64,000 nucleotides of DNA from Curtobacterium flaccumfaciens UCD-AKU (GCF_000349565.1 NZ_KB714620.1:45596-109595); one strand, 5' to 3'; counted from the stretch's first letter, positions 20,069 through 29,697 are shown. Program-made: numbers and translations. Notes: generated by a model not told the origin, from the sequence alone.

Positions 20069-21364
20069 ATGTCAACTGCTCGCGCGCCCCGTCTGGACCT
20101 CGCCCACATCGACGGGATGCGCGGGATCCTCGCCGCGTTCGTCGTGGTCGCCCACACGGTGCAGTTCACCGGCGTCGCCGGGTCCGTGGCGGCGTCGATG
20201 CCCGTCGTCTACCGGGTGCTCAGTGCCGGTGACCTGCGCGTGCCCGCGTTCATCGCGATCTCGGGCTTCACGATGATGATCGCCGTCTCGGGGCGCCACG
20301 ACCTGCGCCTCGGCACCACCTACGGGGCCTACGCGAAGCGCCGGATCCGTCGGCTCGTCCCGCCGTACCTGACGGCGCTCGTGCTGGCGCTGGCGCTCAT
20401 CGCCTTCGTCCCGGTGATGAACGAGCCGCACGGCACGGTCTGGGACGACAAGCTCCCGGTGACGTTGCAGGGCATCGTGACCCACGTGTTCCTGCTGCAC
20501 AACCTGTCGCCGGAGTGGATCACGTCGATCAACGGGACGCTGTGGAGCCTGCCGATCGAGATGCAACTCACCCTGCTGATGCCCGTGCTCCTGCTGCTCT
20601 GGCGGCGGACCCACCCCGTCGTCGTCATCGTCCTGTCGTTCGCCCTCGCCGTGCTGTCGATCGCCACCGGCGTCGGTGCCTGGTCCGCGCCGCACTTCCT
20701 CGGGATCTTCGGTGTCGGCATGTACGGTGCCCACCTCGTGATCGGGTCCGAGGACGACCTCCGCCGCCGGCGACCCCGATCCCTGCAGCGGATGTTCCGA
20801 CACCAGCGCTCCGTGCTCCTCGTCGCCCTCGTCGTCCTGACGGCGGCCTTCGTGCAGGTCGCCGCCGCTCCGGGCATCGTCCACAGCGCCGTCACGGGCA
20901 CCGTCGCCGGCCTGGGGATCACGCTGCTCCTCATGGTGCTCGCCGACGGGCAGCGGACCGGACGTGTCGGTACCCACCGGGTCCGGCGGTTCCTGGGCGG
21001 ACGCCGTCTGGTGCAGTCGGGGCTGGTCTCCTACAGCGTGTTCCTGGTGCACAGCCCGCTGCTCGCGCTCGGCAACCTGCTCCTGCTGCCGCTCGGGCTC
21101 CCGACACCGGTGCAGTTCGGTCTGATGCTCTTCGTGGTCGCTCCGGCGGTCGTCGCGGTGTGCGTCGTGTTCGCGGTGCTGGTCGAACGCCCGTTCATGA
21201 ACAGCCACCAGCGCGCGCTGCTCGGCGAGCTGTTCGGCCGTCGAGCGGTCCCCGGCACGCCGCACGTCGCCTCGACCGACGCGGCGGCTGCGACCGCGGT
21301 GCCGGTCAGCGGCGGAGCGCGGCGCGCGGCGGCAGGAGCAGCAGGGCCGCGGCGCCGACGATGA
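20069..21364 (+). CDS. Membrane acyltransferase (acyltransferase 3 family)
   Basis: The 431-residue protein has about ten membrane helices and matches acyltransferase_3/OafA-type enzymes. LAHIDGMRGILAAFVVVAHT near the N-terminus provides the conserved histidine after the first helix, followed by KRRIRRLVPPYLTALVLAL and NGTLWSLPIEMQL. Such enzymes O-acylate surface polysaccharides or peptidoglycan; the acceptor is unknown. The 3' end overlaps the convergent DUF308 gene by 59 bp, encoding an Arg/Ala-rich tail that may not be functionally important. Confidence 0.82.
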   Translation: MSTARAPRLDLAHIDGMRGILAAFVVVAHTVQFTGVAGSVAASMPVVYRVLSAGDLRVPAFIAISGFTMMIAVSGRHDLRLGTTYGAYAKRRIRRLVPPYLTALVLALALIAFVPVMNEPHGTVWDDKLPVTLQGIVTHVFLLHNLSPEWITSINGTLWSLPIEMQLTLLMPVLLLLWRRTHPVVVIVLSFALAVLSIATGVGAWSAPHFLGIFGVGMYGAHLVIGSEDDLRRRRPRSLQRMFRHQRSVLLVALVVLTAAFVQVAAAPGIVHSAVTGTVAGLGITLLLMVLADGQRTGRVGTHRVRRFLGGRRLVQSGLVSYSVFLVHSPLLALGNLLLLPLGLPTPVQFGLMLFVVAPAVVAVCVVFAVLVERPFMNSHQRALLGELFGRRAVPGTPHVASTDAAAATAVPVSGGARRAAAGAAGPRRRR

Positions 21365-21845
21365 CGAGCGCGATGCCCGCGAACACCATGAAGACGGTCA
21401 GTGCGAGCCCGGGGACGATCAGCACGACGATCCCGCCGATGATCGACAGCACCCCGCTGACGACCGTCGGCACCCGTGACGATCCGGGATGGCCGACGAA
21501 CCCACCGACGATCGCGGCGACGCCCTCGATCAGGAACCCCACCCCGGCGAGCACGGCGTAGACCACGAGCGGGATCGCCGGGTCGAGCAGGGTCACCAGC
21601 CCCGCGACCGCGACCAGGCCACCGACGATGCCGGACGTCCACCGCCACGCCGGGCGGGTGCCGTGCCCCCGCACCGCGGCGAAGACCCGCAGCGCACCGG
21701 CCACGACGAGGTACACACCGAACAGCAGTGCCACGAGCACGAGCGACGGACGGGGCCAGACGATCGCCACGATGCCCAGGGCGATGGCGACCACGGCCGT
21801 GACGACGACGAACACCCGGAACGTCCTGACGGCACGAGAATCCAC
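21306..21845 (-). CDS. DUF308/HdeD-like membrane protein
   Basis: The 179-residue protein has six predicted membrane helices arranged as three repeated hairpins (each resembling VLAGVGFLIEGVAAIVGGF), the pattern of the DUF308/HdeD family. E. coli HdeD is linked to acid resistance, but no function can be inferred here. GTG at 21845 with GGAGG about nine bases upstream is preferred over the longer frame reaching 22019. It is convergent and overlapping with the acyltransferase, and divergent from the aldehyde dehydrogenase. Confidence 0.8.
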   Translation of the reverse strand: MDSRAVRTFRVFVVVTAVVAIALGIVAIVWPRPSLVLVALLFGVYLVVAGALRVFAAVRGHGTRPAWRWTSGIVGGLVAVAGLVTLLDPAIPLVVYAVLAGVGFLIEGVAAIVGGFVGHPGSSRVPTVVSGVLSIIGGIVVLIVPGLALTVFMVFAGIALVIVGAAALLLLPPRAALRR

Positions 21846-21996
21846 GAGCGCTCCTCCCTGATCGCCAGCGCTGGTGTCCAGCACGCTACCCGTCGCGCCG
21901 TGGCCTCGTGCAACCACCTGCAACCCCCGCGGCCGTACCGTGCGGAGCAGGCACACGACCCGTGCGCCCCGACAGCGTCGTCGAAAGGGCACCACC

Positions 21997-23537
<1,541 letters not shown>

Positions 23538-23538
<1 letters not shown>

Positions 23539-23930
23539 TGCCCGACACCGCACGGGTCGCGATCACGCCGGCGGCGGGGGAGCTCCTCCGCACCCTCACC
23601 GCCCGGCACGGCCCGCTGATGTTCCACCAGTCCGGCGGCTGCTGCGACGGCTCGAGCCCGATGTGCTACCCCGTCGGCATGTTCCGGACCGGCCCGGGGG
23701 ACGTCCTGCTCGGCGCACTGCAGGTGGACGGCCTCGACCCGGTCGAGGTCTCCATGTCGGTGTCGCAGTTCGAGTACTGGAAGTACACGCACCTGACGAT
23801 CGACGTGGTCGACGGTCGGGGCGGCGGGTTCTCGGTCGAAAGTCCTGATGGGAAGCGCTTCCTGACGCGCTCACGCATGCTCACGGAGCCCGAACTGGAA
23901 GCCCTCGGGCTCACGCCTCAGCGGCGATAG
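23538..23930 (+). CDS. DUF779 protein with a C-terminus supplied by the integrated element
   Basis: The 130-residue protein contains the cysteine-rich GGCCDGSSPMCYP stretch of the DUF779 family, usually encoded next to ExaC-type aldehyde dehydrogenases. It is coupled to that gene by ATGA. From about residue 91 (after EYWKYTHLTIDVV) the codons belong to the element: the native 3' end lies 16.9 kb away at 40,655-40,819. The element's version keeps most residues (DGRGGGFSVE and KRFLTRSRM) but ends LTEPELEALGLTPQRR. The frame is preserved, so function is probably retained. The last 20 bp overlap the integrase gene on the other strand. Confidence 0.9.
23770..23809 (+). repeat. attL, 40-bp core repeat
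   Basis: These 40 bases, starting TCGAGTACTGGAAGTACACG, are identical to 40653-40692. They encode EYWKYTHLTIDVV of the DUF779 protein. Homology continues imperfectly for about 70 bp to the right of both copies because the element carries its own version of the gene's 3' end. Confidence 0.95.
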
Positions 23931-25002
23931 TCCGCAGATCGTCCGCAGAATGCTCGGTCGACCCGACCAGGTCCGCGGCTGCGGACCTGGTTCGGTCGGC
24001 CGCGTCAGGGAACAGATGGGCGTACGTGCTGAGAGTGATCGTCGGAGACGCATGCCCCATCGCTCGTGCGACAGACACCGCATCGAGTCCAGCGCGGATG
24101 AGGCCTGACGCGTAGAAGTGCCGGTAGTCGTGCGGGGTGAGGCCAACCACTCCTGCTGCCGCACAGGCCTTGTTGAACCACGCTCGAAGCGCAGCAGGAG
24201 AGGGCGGGCCGCCCGGCAGGAACCAACCACCCTCGTAGACGCCGTGCTCGCTCAGGTGCACGCCGAGCCGGTTCATGAGCGCATCGGGGGCCGGAATGCT
24301 GCGCTCACTCCCATGCTTGGGCGCGCAGATCTCGCGCCGGCCGGTACGGTTTTGAATCTGTCGCGCGACGTGGACAGTCCTGCGCATGAAGTCGACGTCG
24401 CCCACCTGAACTGCGGAAGCTTCACCGATGCGCATGCCGGCGAAGGCCATCAGGTCGAGAAGTGGCAGCAAAAAAGGCTCCGCGAGCTCTCGAATCGCAC
24501 CCACCTCAGCCGGCGTCGGGATCCGCATCGTGTGCTCGAGCTTGCGGACTGCGGGAAGCCGAAGCCCGAGAGTCGGGTCTTTGCCGAGGTAGCCGTCGAG
24601 AACCGCGCCGCGCAGCGCACCGCGGACGTACTTCACTCGGGTGCGAACAGTTGAGGCTGCAAGCTCCTGTTCGAGCATCTTGATCCATGACTCCGCATGC
24701 GAGCGCTTCAGCTTCCCAAACGGAACGTCTCGGAACGTGCACGACGCGACCGCACGGTCCGCCGCCCTGACTGTGCCTTCTGTCCAAACCTGGCGGGGTG
24801 ACCACTCGGCATAGAACGACGCGAGAGTGGATCGGGAGGCTTTGGGATCGACGTACGAGCCAGTTCGCACAGAGGTGGTGACCTCATCGAGCCAGTCCTG
24901 CGCATCGCGCTTCCGGGGGAAGTGCCTTGCGTGCTCCTTGCCCTCGTCGTCTCGGTAGCGGGCTCGCCACGATCCGTTAGCGCGCTGTCGGATGCTCGCC
25001 AT
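23911..25002 (-). CDS. int: Tyrosine recombinase, phage-type integrase
   Basis: The 363-residue protein has an N-terminal arm-binding domain (SIRQRANGSWRARYRDDEGKE), a SAM-like core-binding domain (about 60-160) and a catalytic domain with FAGMRIGEAS (first Arg), TPHDYRHFYASGL (His-x-x-Arg), MGHASPTITLSTYAHLF (His and nucleophile Tyr). ATG at 25002, preceded by GGAGAGG, begins the homology; a longer frame to 25041 is less likely. It overlaps the repressor gene by 26 bp and, at its 3' end, the host DUF779 stop by 20 bp. It integrates and, with a directionality factor, excises the element. Confidence 0.95.
   Translation of the reverse strand: MASIRQRANGSWRARYRDDEGKEHARHFPRKRDAQDWLDEVTTSVRTGSYVDPKASRSTLASFYAEWSPRQVWTEGTVRAADRAVASCTFRDVPFGKLKRSHAESWIKMLEQELAASTVRTRVKYVRGALRGAVLDGYLGKDPTLGLRLPAVRKLEHTMRIPTPAEVGAIRELAEPFLLPLLDLMAFAGMRIGEASAVQVGDVDFMRRTVHVARQIQNRTGRREICAPKHGSERSIPAPDALMNRLGVHLSEHGVYEGGWFLPGGPPSPAALRAWFNKACAAAGVVGLTPHDYRHFYASGLIRAGLDAVSVARAMGHASPTITLSTYAHLFPDAADRTRSAAADLVGSTEHSADDLRTIAAEA
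23928..23947 (+). repeat. Left arm-type repeat (integrase arm site candidate)
   Basis: TAGTCCGCAG-N3-GTCCGCA occurs here and at 40532-40551 in the same orientation. Its first three bases are the DUF779 stop codon; at the right end they are the stop codon of the AlpA-like gene. Paired repeats near both att cores are what tyrosine integrase N-terminal domains bind. Confidence 0.65.
23965..23992. repeat. Inverted repeat within the 3' end of int
   Basis: Twelve-base arms (23965-23976 and 23981-23992, one G-T pair) flank GGCT. It lies inside the integrase coding sequence close to attL. It could terminate transcripts from either side or be a recombination-protein site. Confidence 0.35.
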
Positions 25003-25564
25003 CAGATGCCTCTCCGAACGTGAACTGCACGTCGTTGGCACGCGTCAGCTCTGTCTTCTCGATCCCCTCGAGCAGTGCCGTACCGAACGGGCCGCCTTGG
25101 TCGGCCAGTGATCGAACCATCGGCAAGTGTTCCTTGGCAAGGTCGTAGACCAACTCCACTGGAGTCTCCCGGAGATCCCATTCGAGCCCGCGCACCGCCC
25201 CTTCGTCCAGAGTGGACGTGGGCATCTGGTTCAGCTCTTCAACCATCTGGCGCTGCAGTCGGAGAACCTTCTCGGCTTGCAGTACGAGTTCGCGCTGGGC
25301 TTGCTGCAGCTGAGTCTGAGTGACCAGGTACTCGAACTCACCCGCAGGCGCTGTGATGCTCACGATGCTCTGAAGGTCGAGCACCCTCACTAGATCCTCT
25401 GCTTCGGCGAGGCGCAGGGGACGCTTGCCCTGCTCAATGGACCAGACGGTGGTCTGTGACCACTTCCAGCCGAGTTCAGTCATCGCCTCCGCAATGTCCT
25501 TCTGGGAGCGCGCTCCGCGGAGTTGCTGGAGGTTCTGCCCGATTTGCTTGTCGCTGGCTGCCAT
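24977..25564 (-). CDS. XRE-family helix-turn-helix repressor (element immunity regulator candidate)
   Basis: The 195-residue protein has an N-terminal Cro/CI-type HTH (QNLQQLRGARSQKDIAEAMTEL, then TTVWSIEQGKRPLRLAEAEDL) and a heptad-rich middle (QTQLQQAQRELVLQAEKVLRLQRQMVEEL) that looks like a dimerising coiled coil. ATG at 25564 follows a leaderless promoter, TTGTCG-N17-TACCGT. It is divergent from the excisionase-like gene, as expected of a lysogeny-type switch, and runs into int, so both may be cotranscribed. Confidence 0.85.
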   Translation of the reverse strand: MAASDKQIGQNLQQLRGARSQKDIAEAMTELGWKWSQTTVWSIEQGKRPLRLAEAEDLVRVLDLQSIVSITAPAGEFEYLVTQTQLQQAQRELVLQAEKVLRLQRQMVEELNQMPTSTLDEGAVRGLEWDLRETPVELVYDLAKEHLPMVRSLADQGGPFGTALLEGIEKTELTRANDVQFTFGEASDGEHPTAR

Positions 25565-25692
25565 GTGCTCGACGGTACAGCAAGACACCGTAACCGACAA
25601 CACGATTTGGATCCCATCATCACGTATTCGCAAATCACGTGGTACAGTGAGATCAAGTCAGCGACGACACTCTCACACCATAAGGAGCGAGC
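25565..25692. promoter_or_regulatory. Divergent control region of repressor and excisionase genes
   Basis: On the minus strand, TTGTCG (25600-25595) and TACCGT (25577-25572) are 17 bp apart, and the ATG follows seven bases later. On the plus strand, TACAGT (25643-25648) is the probable -10. The direct repeat ATCACGT at 25619-25625 and 25634-25640 covers its -35/spacer region and is a good operator candidate. The plus-strand gene has a ribosome site AAGGAG. Confidence 0.6.
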
Positions 25693-25908
25693 ATGAGTAC
25701 CACTGCCCCTGATCTCCCGACACGTCGGATCCGGAGCTTGATGACCCTGGCTGAGACAGCCGCGGCCCTTCGTAAGAAGGAGTCGCAGCTGCGTTGGATG
25801 ATCGCGCAGAACTCCGCGCCGCCCCACGCCAAGGTCGGCGGACGAATCATGTTCGACGCCGACGGCGTCGCGGCATGGCTCGACGAGCAGTTCACGGAAG
25901 CATCCTGA
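25693..25908 (+). CDS. Small HTH protein, excisionase/AlpA-like
   Basis: The 71-residue protein has a winged-helix DNA-binding pattern of the excisionase/MerR-like HTH_17 type: LMTLAETAAALRKKESQLRWMIAQ, then GGRIMFDADGVAAWLDEQF. Position immediately divergent from the repressor suggests an excision factor or early regulator. AAGGAG precedes the ATG. Two other HTH_17-like genes occur in the element (29,747 and 40,280), so which is the true Xis is open. Confidence 0.75.
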   Translation: MSTTAPDLPTRRIRSLMTLAETAAALRKKESQLRWMIAQNSAPPHAKVGGRIMFDADGVAAWLDEQFTEAS

Positions 25909-26222
25909 ACCTGCCAGACCGCGCGATCGACGAAAGCCTCGCGCCCCCCGCCTACGGCGATCCCACCGGCGAACAAGCCGTCAGGAACATCCTGACCGGA
26001 GCCGACTGGTCGCCGCACGCCGACTGGAAGATAGTCGGCCCGTGGCGTGACGACAAGCAGCCCATTACGGTGCTGCTCGACTCGCGTCTCGCCCTAGAGC
26101 TCCTGAACTTCCTCGGACGCCAAGCCGAGATGAAGGAGACCAGACGGGGACGGAACGTCCGTGCTCGTCTCAAAAAGAAGGCCCCAGGTGCGCCAACACC
26201 CGGGGCCAAGTCCAACCAGTAA
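25875..26222 (+). CDS. Hypothetical protein of the element's early block
   Basis: The 115-residue product contains WSPHADWKIVGPWRDDKQPITVLLDSRLALELLNFLGRQ and a basic Lys/Arg-rich tail. I recognise no family. The start is uncertain: ATG at 25875 overlaps the preceding gene by 34 bp without a clear ribosome site, and CTG at 25905 is an alternative. A hairpin (GGCCCC-A-GGTG opposite CACC-C-GGGGCC, about 26181-26208) lies in its 3' end. Confidence 0.6.
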   Translation: MARRAVHGSILNLPDRAIDESLAPPAYGDPTGEQAVRNILTGADWSPHADWKIVGPWRDDKQPITVLLDSRLALELLNFLGRQAEMKETRRGRNVRARLKKKAPGAPTPGAKSNQ

Positions 26223-26250
26223 CCATCACGAAACCGAAGGACAAAAGACA

Positions 26251-26682
26251 TTGTCTCTCAACAACATGATCATCTCACGCCCCACTGACATCTACGCAAG
26301 CGCCCCTTCGGGGGACGCTGTAGCTGCGCGGGTCGGCACCGCGACGCTCGAACTGAAGGGCTGGCACCACAAGCAGTGGAAGCAGCCTGACCCCAACGGT
26401 CTCTACAGGGTCATCACCACGCACCGCCGGTACGAGGCCAACCGCGAAGAGATCAGCGCCATGCCCGACGCAACGACATGGGGTCACCTGACGCCAGTCG
26501 AGTACCAGCTGCACACGACTGCGGGGTACCAGTGGGGTGACTACCCGGAAGATGAGGTGGCCAGCCGCCCGAACGAGTTCGTCATGACGTACGTCGGTTT
26601 GTACAAGCTCGTCGGCTACTCCTTCGACCCGGGGGAAGGGATCATCACCGGGAACTTCGAGCGAGTCGAGAGGGACGCCTGA
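26251..26682 (+). CDS. Hypothetical protein
   Basis: The 143-residue acidic protein is rich in Tyr and Trp (WHHKQWKQPDPNGLYRVITT, GYQWGDYPEDE, YVGLYKLVGYSFDPGEG). No family is recognised. A TTG start is chosen: GAAGG lies about ten bases upstream, and codons before it have shadow-like composition. Its stop overlaps the next start (TGATG). Confidence 0.65.
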   Translation: MSLNNMIISRPTDIYASAPSGDAVAARVGTATLELKGWHHKQWKQPDPNGLYRVITTHRRYEANREEISAMPDATTWGHLTPVEYQLHTTAGYQWGDYPEDEVASRPNEFVMTYVGLYKLVGYSFDPGEGIITGNFERVERDA

Positions 26683-26906
26683 TGGACGACGTGATCAAGC
26701 TCGTCGACGTCGAGACGACTTTGACTGGACTCGCCGAAGTGATCATCGACACTCAGCCGAGCCAGTTCAGCGACGGCTACTCGCTCATCCTGACGCCTTC
26801 CGAAGCGCTGCGATTGGCTCACGCCATCGTTGCTCGCGTCTCGGATTCGCGGACGCAGCCGCTCGCCGTCCCCATGCTGGTCCCGTCCCTGCAGGTGGCT
26901 ACCTGA
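26682..26906 (+). CDS. Small hypothetical protein
   Basis: A 74-residue acidic protein, coupled at both ends by one-base start/stop overlaps. LTPSEALRLAHAIVARVSD looks like a helical segment common to small actinophage proteins. No function can be assigned. Confidence 0.65.
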   Translation: MDDVIKLVDVETTLTGLAEVIIDTQPSQFSDGYSLILTPSEALRLAHAIVARVSDSRTQPLAVPMLVPSLQVAT

Positions 26907-27085
26907 TGCCGGCGGGCAAGACGACGGTCGACGGATTCGCGGTGCTCGCCATCAACGGCGTCGTGGGACTGCGTGCCGAACGCCCCCTGACGGAGCTAGC
27001 CGGAGACCAGGCACGACGCCTCGCTATCTGCCTGCTCGAAGCTGCGCAAGACGCCGAACGTCCGGAGCCGCCTGAGTGGCCGTAG
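26906..27085 (+). CDS. Small hypothetical protein
   Basis: A 59-residue frame starting at an ATGA overlap with the previous gene: MPAGKTTVDGFAVLAINGVV at the N-terminus, then GDQARRLAICLLEAAQDAE. The internal helix resembles that of the preceding protein (both have an A-x-R-L-A-x-x-I/C-type pattern), so the two may be related. It ends ten bases inside the next gene. Confidence 0.55.
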   Translation: MPAGKTTVDGFAVLAINGVVGLRAERPLTELAGDQARRLAICLLEAAQDAERPEPPEWP

Positions 27086-27492
27086 GCCAGTCCGGCACCA
27101 GGAAGCCCCCAGATTCTCGACAGAACGAGGACGAGGGGGCTTTCTCGTACCCGGACGACATCGAGCTCTCTCCGGCCGCGGAGCGGTACATGCACCAGCT
27201 GGCGATCGACCTCACCGCTGGCGTCGTCGAGCTCAGGCAGCTGCCGCCCTCGCTTCGGCAGTTCTACATCTTCGCGTTCGAGCAGGGCAGCGCGTCACGG
27301 CAACCCGAAGTCGACCGCGCGAACCACGACGCAGACCGGCTCTACGCCGAAGTGTGCCGACGCCAGCCATCGCGTGACCACGAGACAACTAACGCCTTCC
27401 TCGAGGCGCAGAAGCATCGCGGTACTGAAGCCGCAGCCAAACGAGCGGCCGAGATCCGCACCCAGATCTACTCCGGACAGGAGACCCAATGA
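27076..27492 (+). CDS. Hypothetical protein preceding the RepA-like ATPase
   Basis: The 138-residue protein starts at a GTG overlapping the previous stop and ends in a four-base overlap with the ATPase. Predicted helical segments are AAERYMHQLAIDLTAGVVELRQLPPSLRQFYIFAFEQG and a Lys/Arg-rich tail. No family is recognised. The tight coupling suggests a role together with the ATPase, perhaps in replication. Confidence 0.6.
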   Translation: MAVGQSGTRKPPDSRQNEDEGAFSYPDDIELSPAAERYMHQLAIDLTAGVVELRQLPPSLRQFYIFAFEQGSASRQPEVDRANHDADRLYAEVCRRQPSRDHETTNAFLEAQKHRGTEAAAKRAAEIRTQIYSGQETQ

Positions 27493-28547
27493 CCCGACCT
27501 CCCACCACTTTCGATGCCCGATGGCTGATGGCGCAGGACTTCCCGCCCACTCAGTACGTCGTCCCCGGCATCATCCCCGAAGGCATGACCCTGCTCGTCG
27601 CAGCCCCGAAGATCGGCAAGAGCTGGCTAGTGCTCGGGCTGGCACTCTCGCTGCACGTTGGCGAGAAAGCACTTGGCGGTGTACCTACAGGCGCGCCCCG
27701 ACCCGTTTTGTACCTCGCGCTCGAAGACGGCCCCCGCCGGCTGCAGCAGCGCATTCGCACACTCAACCCAGAGGTGGTTACCCCGCGGCTCGAGTTCGTC
27801 ACAGCGCTCGAAGGCGGTCAAGTAATCCCCGCGATCAAGGAGTTCATCTCCCGGAACATCGACCAGAACCCCGTCGTCATCCTCGACACCCTCGGGAAGG
27901 TACTTCCGAGTACCGCAGCAACGAAGTCGCAGTACGCCGCGGACTATGAGTTCCTTGGCGCGCTCAAGGCCACCACGGACGCGGAGCCGGGTTCGTCCCT
28001 CATCATCGTTCACCACACCCGGAAGAGCGGGGGAGAGGACTTCCTGGACGCTGTGAGCGGCACCCAGGGCATCGCAGGAGCTGCCGACACCGTGCTCGTG
28101 CTGCGCCGTGAGCGCCAGGAGCAGAGTGCGACGCTGCATGTCACCTCTCGCGATGCGAAAGAGGGCGAGTACGCACTGCTGCTGTCCGACGCGGGTGCCT
28201 GGGCACTCAACGGCGGAGGGTTGGAAGCTGCCCGCGCTGCCGCTGACGCGATCAAGGTGTCAGCAGGCGTGGGGGATCGGATGGCCGACATCATCGGCGT
28301 CGTCTACCAGGCCGAAGCTCCCGTCTCTCGTCAGGAGATTCAGCACCTGCTGCCGACGATCCCGGTTGCTCAGCTCGACGTGTATCTCAAGCGCGCGGTC
28401 GACGCGAAGCGCATCTCGAAGCCATCACGGGGCCTCTATGGCCCTGCTGTTAGTTCCGTTAGATCTGTTAGTTCCGAAGACGGTTCTAACACTCCTAACG
28501 CTTCTAACACCCCCTACGAGAGCGACCTGTTCGAGGGCGTGGCATGA
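27489..28547 (+). CDS. RepA-like AAA ATPase (AAA_25 type), probable replication helicase
   Basis: The 352-residue protein is a RecA-fold ATPase like plasmid RepA and phage satellite replication helicases. APKIGKSW is Walker A, PVVILDTLGK is Walker B, IIVHHTRKSGGEDFLDAVSGTQGI is the conserved sensor/loop region, and LVLRRERQ follows. A winged-helix-like C-terminal part (VSRQEIQHLLPTIPVAQLDVYLKRAVDAKRI) may bind DNA. The last 35 codons contain a symmetric repeat array with rare AT-rich codons that may be an origin. No primase or initiator with a known fold is seen nearby. Confidence 0.82.
   Translation: MTRPPTTFDARWLMAQDFPPTQYVVPGIIPEGMTLLVAAPKIGKSWLVLGLALSLHVGEKALGGVPTGAPRPVLYLALEDGPRRLQQRIRTLNPEVVTPRLEFVTALEGGQVIPAIKEFISRNIDQNPVVILDTLGKVLPSTAATKSQYAADYEFLGALKATTDAEPGSSLIIVHHTRKSGGEDFLDAVSGTQGIAGAADTVLVLRRERQEQSATLHVTSRDAKEGEYALLLSDAGAWALNGGGLEAARAAADAIKVSAGVGDRMADIIGVVYQAEAPVSRQEIQHLLPTIPVAQLDVYLKRAVDAKRISKPSRGLYGPAVSSVRSVSSEDGSNTPNASNTPYESDLFEGVA
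28448..28509. repeat. Array of six 9-bp repeats (3 direct + 3 inverted), candidate origin or operator
   Basis: GTTAG occurs at 28449, 28458 and 28467, and its complement CTAAC at 28486, 28495 and 28504, each set at exact 9-bp spacing about a centre near 28,478. They lie in the 3' end of the ATPase gene and force unusual codons (GTT, AGT, AGA). The arrangement resembles iterons at satellite and plasmid origins, which often sit at or after the rep gene. Confidence 0.6.
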
Positions 28548-28693
28548 ACCCAATCACCGTCGCCTGCCCCGACTGCTCCGCCGCTGCAGTCATCGACATC
28601 TCCGGCCCCGGCATCACCCATGCCGTCCTCGAGCACGACGAGACGTGCCCGCGACTCAACCACCCAGCCTTCGGGCTGCACCACGACCGTTAG
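28544..28693 (+). CDS. Tiny probable zinc-binding protein
   Basis: A 49-residue frame overlapping the ATPase stop by ATGA. VACPDCSAAAVIDI supplies CxxC, and VLEHDETCPRLNH supplies another Cys with nearby His, a plausible zinc ribbon. Short zinc-ribbon proteins of this kind are common in actinophage early regions. The role is unknown. Confidence 0.6.
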   Translation: MNPITVACPDCSAAAVIDISGPGITHAVLEHDETCPRLNHPAFGLHHDR

Positions 28694-28701
28694 GACGAAC
28701 C

Positions 28702-29133
28702 GTGACCAACGACAGCAAGAGCTGGGTTGACGCCTACCTCAGCGAACTCGAGACCGCGGGCAACAGAGCCCTCGCCGGTCAGCTCTACGAAGACAAGGAC
28801 GGCAACCCCAGCAGCGTCGCCGGCATGGGCTCCATCGGCCTCGCAGCGTTCACCCTCGCTACCGAGCTCGCCGCTACGTCGGACAATCCACCCGAGCTCA
28901 GCGCCATCGTGTCCAAGCACAAATGGCACGTAGACCACACTCTCGGCCCAGACGCGTGGCCAGACGTCCTCTTCGGGGTGACGCTGCATCTCGCTGTGCT
29001 GTACCTCGAGCCCGCGTACAAGATCACGGACGCGAGCGACTTCGACATGCGGTCCGCCGCTCGTGCGTGGTGGGGGACGCTAACTGGGGGCACCAAAGAC
29101 GATGAAGAGTCAGTACCGTCGCACCATGACTGA
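28702..29133 (+). CDS. Hypothetical protein
   Basis: The 143-residue protein starts at GTG (28702), eight bases after the previous stop with GGAC upstream. It is mostly helical and acidic (SWVDAYLSELETAGNRALAGQLYEDKDGN; VLFGVTLHLAVLYLEPAYKI). No family is recognised. It overlaps the following membrane-protein gene by eight bases when the latter starts at 29126. Confidence 0.6.
   Translation: MTNDSKSWVDAYLSELETAGNRALAGQLYEDKDGNPSSVAGMGSIGLAAFTLATELAATSDNPPELSAIVSKHKWHVDHTLGPDAWPDVLFGVTLHLAVLYLEPAYKITDASDFDMRSAARAWWGTLTGGTKDDEESVPSHHD
29114..29119 (+). promoter_or_regulatory. -10-like box, leaderless spacing
   Basis: TACCGT sits six bases before ATG 29126, matching the spacing of the repressor promoter. 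It supports a separate transcript for the membrane protein and argues against the earlier ATG at 29102. Confidence 0.4.
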
Positions 29134-29683
29134 CACGTTCCCCTGGGCGTCCTTGCTCAACGGCGGTATCGGAGCCGGGGCCGCCATCGCCGGTGCGCTT
29201 ATCAATCAGCTGGTGACGAACCGCCGCGAGGCGAAGAACGCGAAAACCAGCCGTGCCCACGAACTCGAAGACGAACTGCGCGATCGGGGCATGCTTGCAG
29301 CGGAAAAAGCCCTCGAGAGCACGCTAGAACTGCTCGACACCTGGCATACCGAGACCCCGGACGATCAGGGTCGATTCGATGACCTGCATGAATCGACCCT
29401 CCGCCGCATAAGCACGCGCGCTGCGATCATCTCTGATCAGCGTGTACGCCACGGCGTCTACTACGGCATTACCGGAATCGAAGGTGTCTCCGCCCGCTAC
29501 GCGATAGGCGACATCGAGAAGGACTCGCCAGCGCAAGAGTGCCGCTGGATCGCTGGTCACATACGCGATGTTCTCGGCGCGTATCTACGGGAGCACAACG
29601 AGAGCATCGATAATCACTACGCCCGATTGACGGAGTACCGTGATCGTGCCGTATCAGCGATGAAAGAAATCACACAAGTCTAA
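29126..29683 (+). CDS. Membrane-anchored protein with long helical cytosolic domain
   Basis: The 185-residue protein has one N-terminal membrane helix (LLNGGIGAGAAIAGALINQLV), then a long charged helical domain (SRAHELEDELRDRGMLAAEKALESTLELLDTWHTE) and a C-terminal HYARLTEYRDRAVSAMKEI. The gene at 30,864 has the same architecture. Single-helix proteins with cytoplasmic effector-like domains are frequent prophage accessory genes and can act in superinfection exclusion, but no such role is shown here. Start choice rests on the leaderless box. Confidence 0.6.
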   Translation: MTDTFPWASLLNGGIGAGAAIAGALINQLVTNRREAKNAKTSRAHELEDELRDRGMLAAEKALESTLELLDTWHTETPDDQGRFDDLHESTLRRISTRAAIISDQRVRHGVYYGITGIEGVSARYAIGDIEKDSPAQECRWIAGHIRDVLGAYLREHNESIDNHYARLTEYRDRAVSAMKEITQV

Positions 29684-29697
29684 TTCCCGACCATCGA

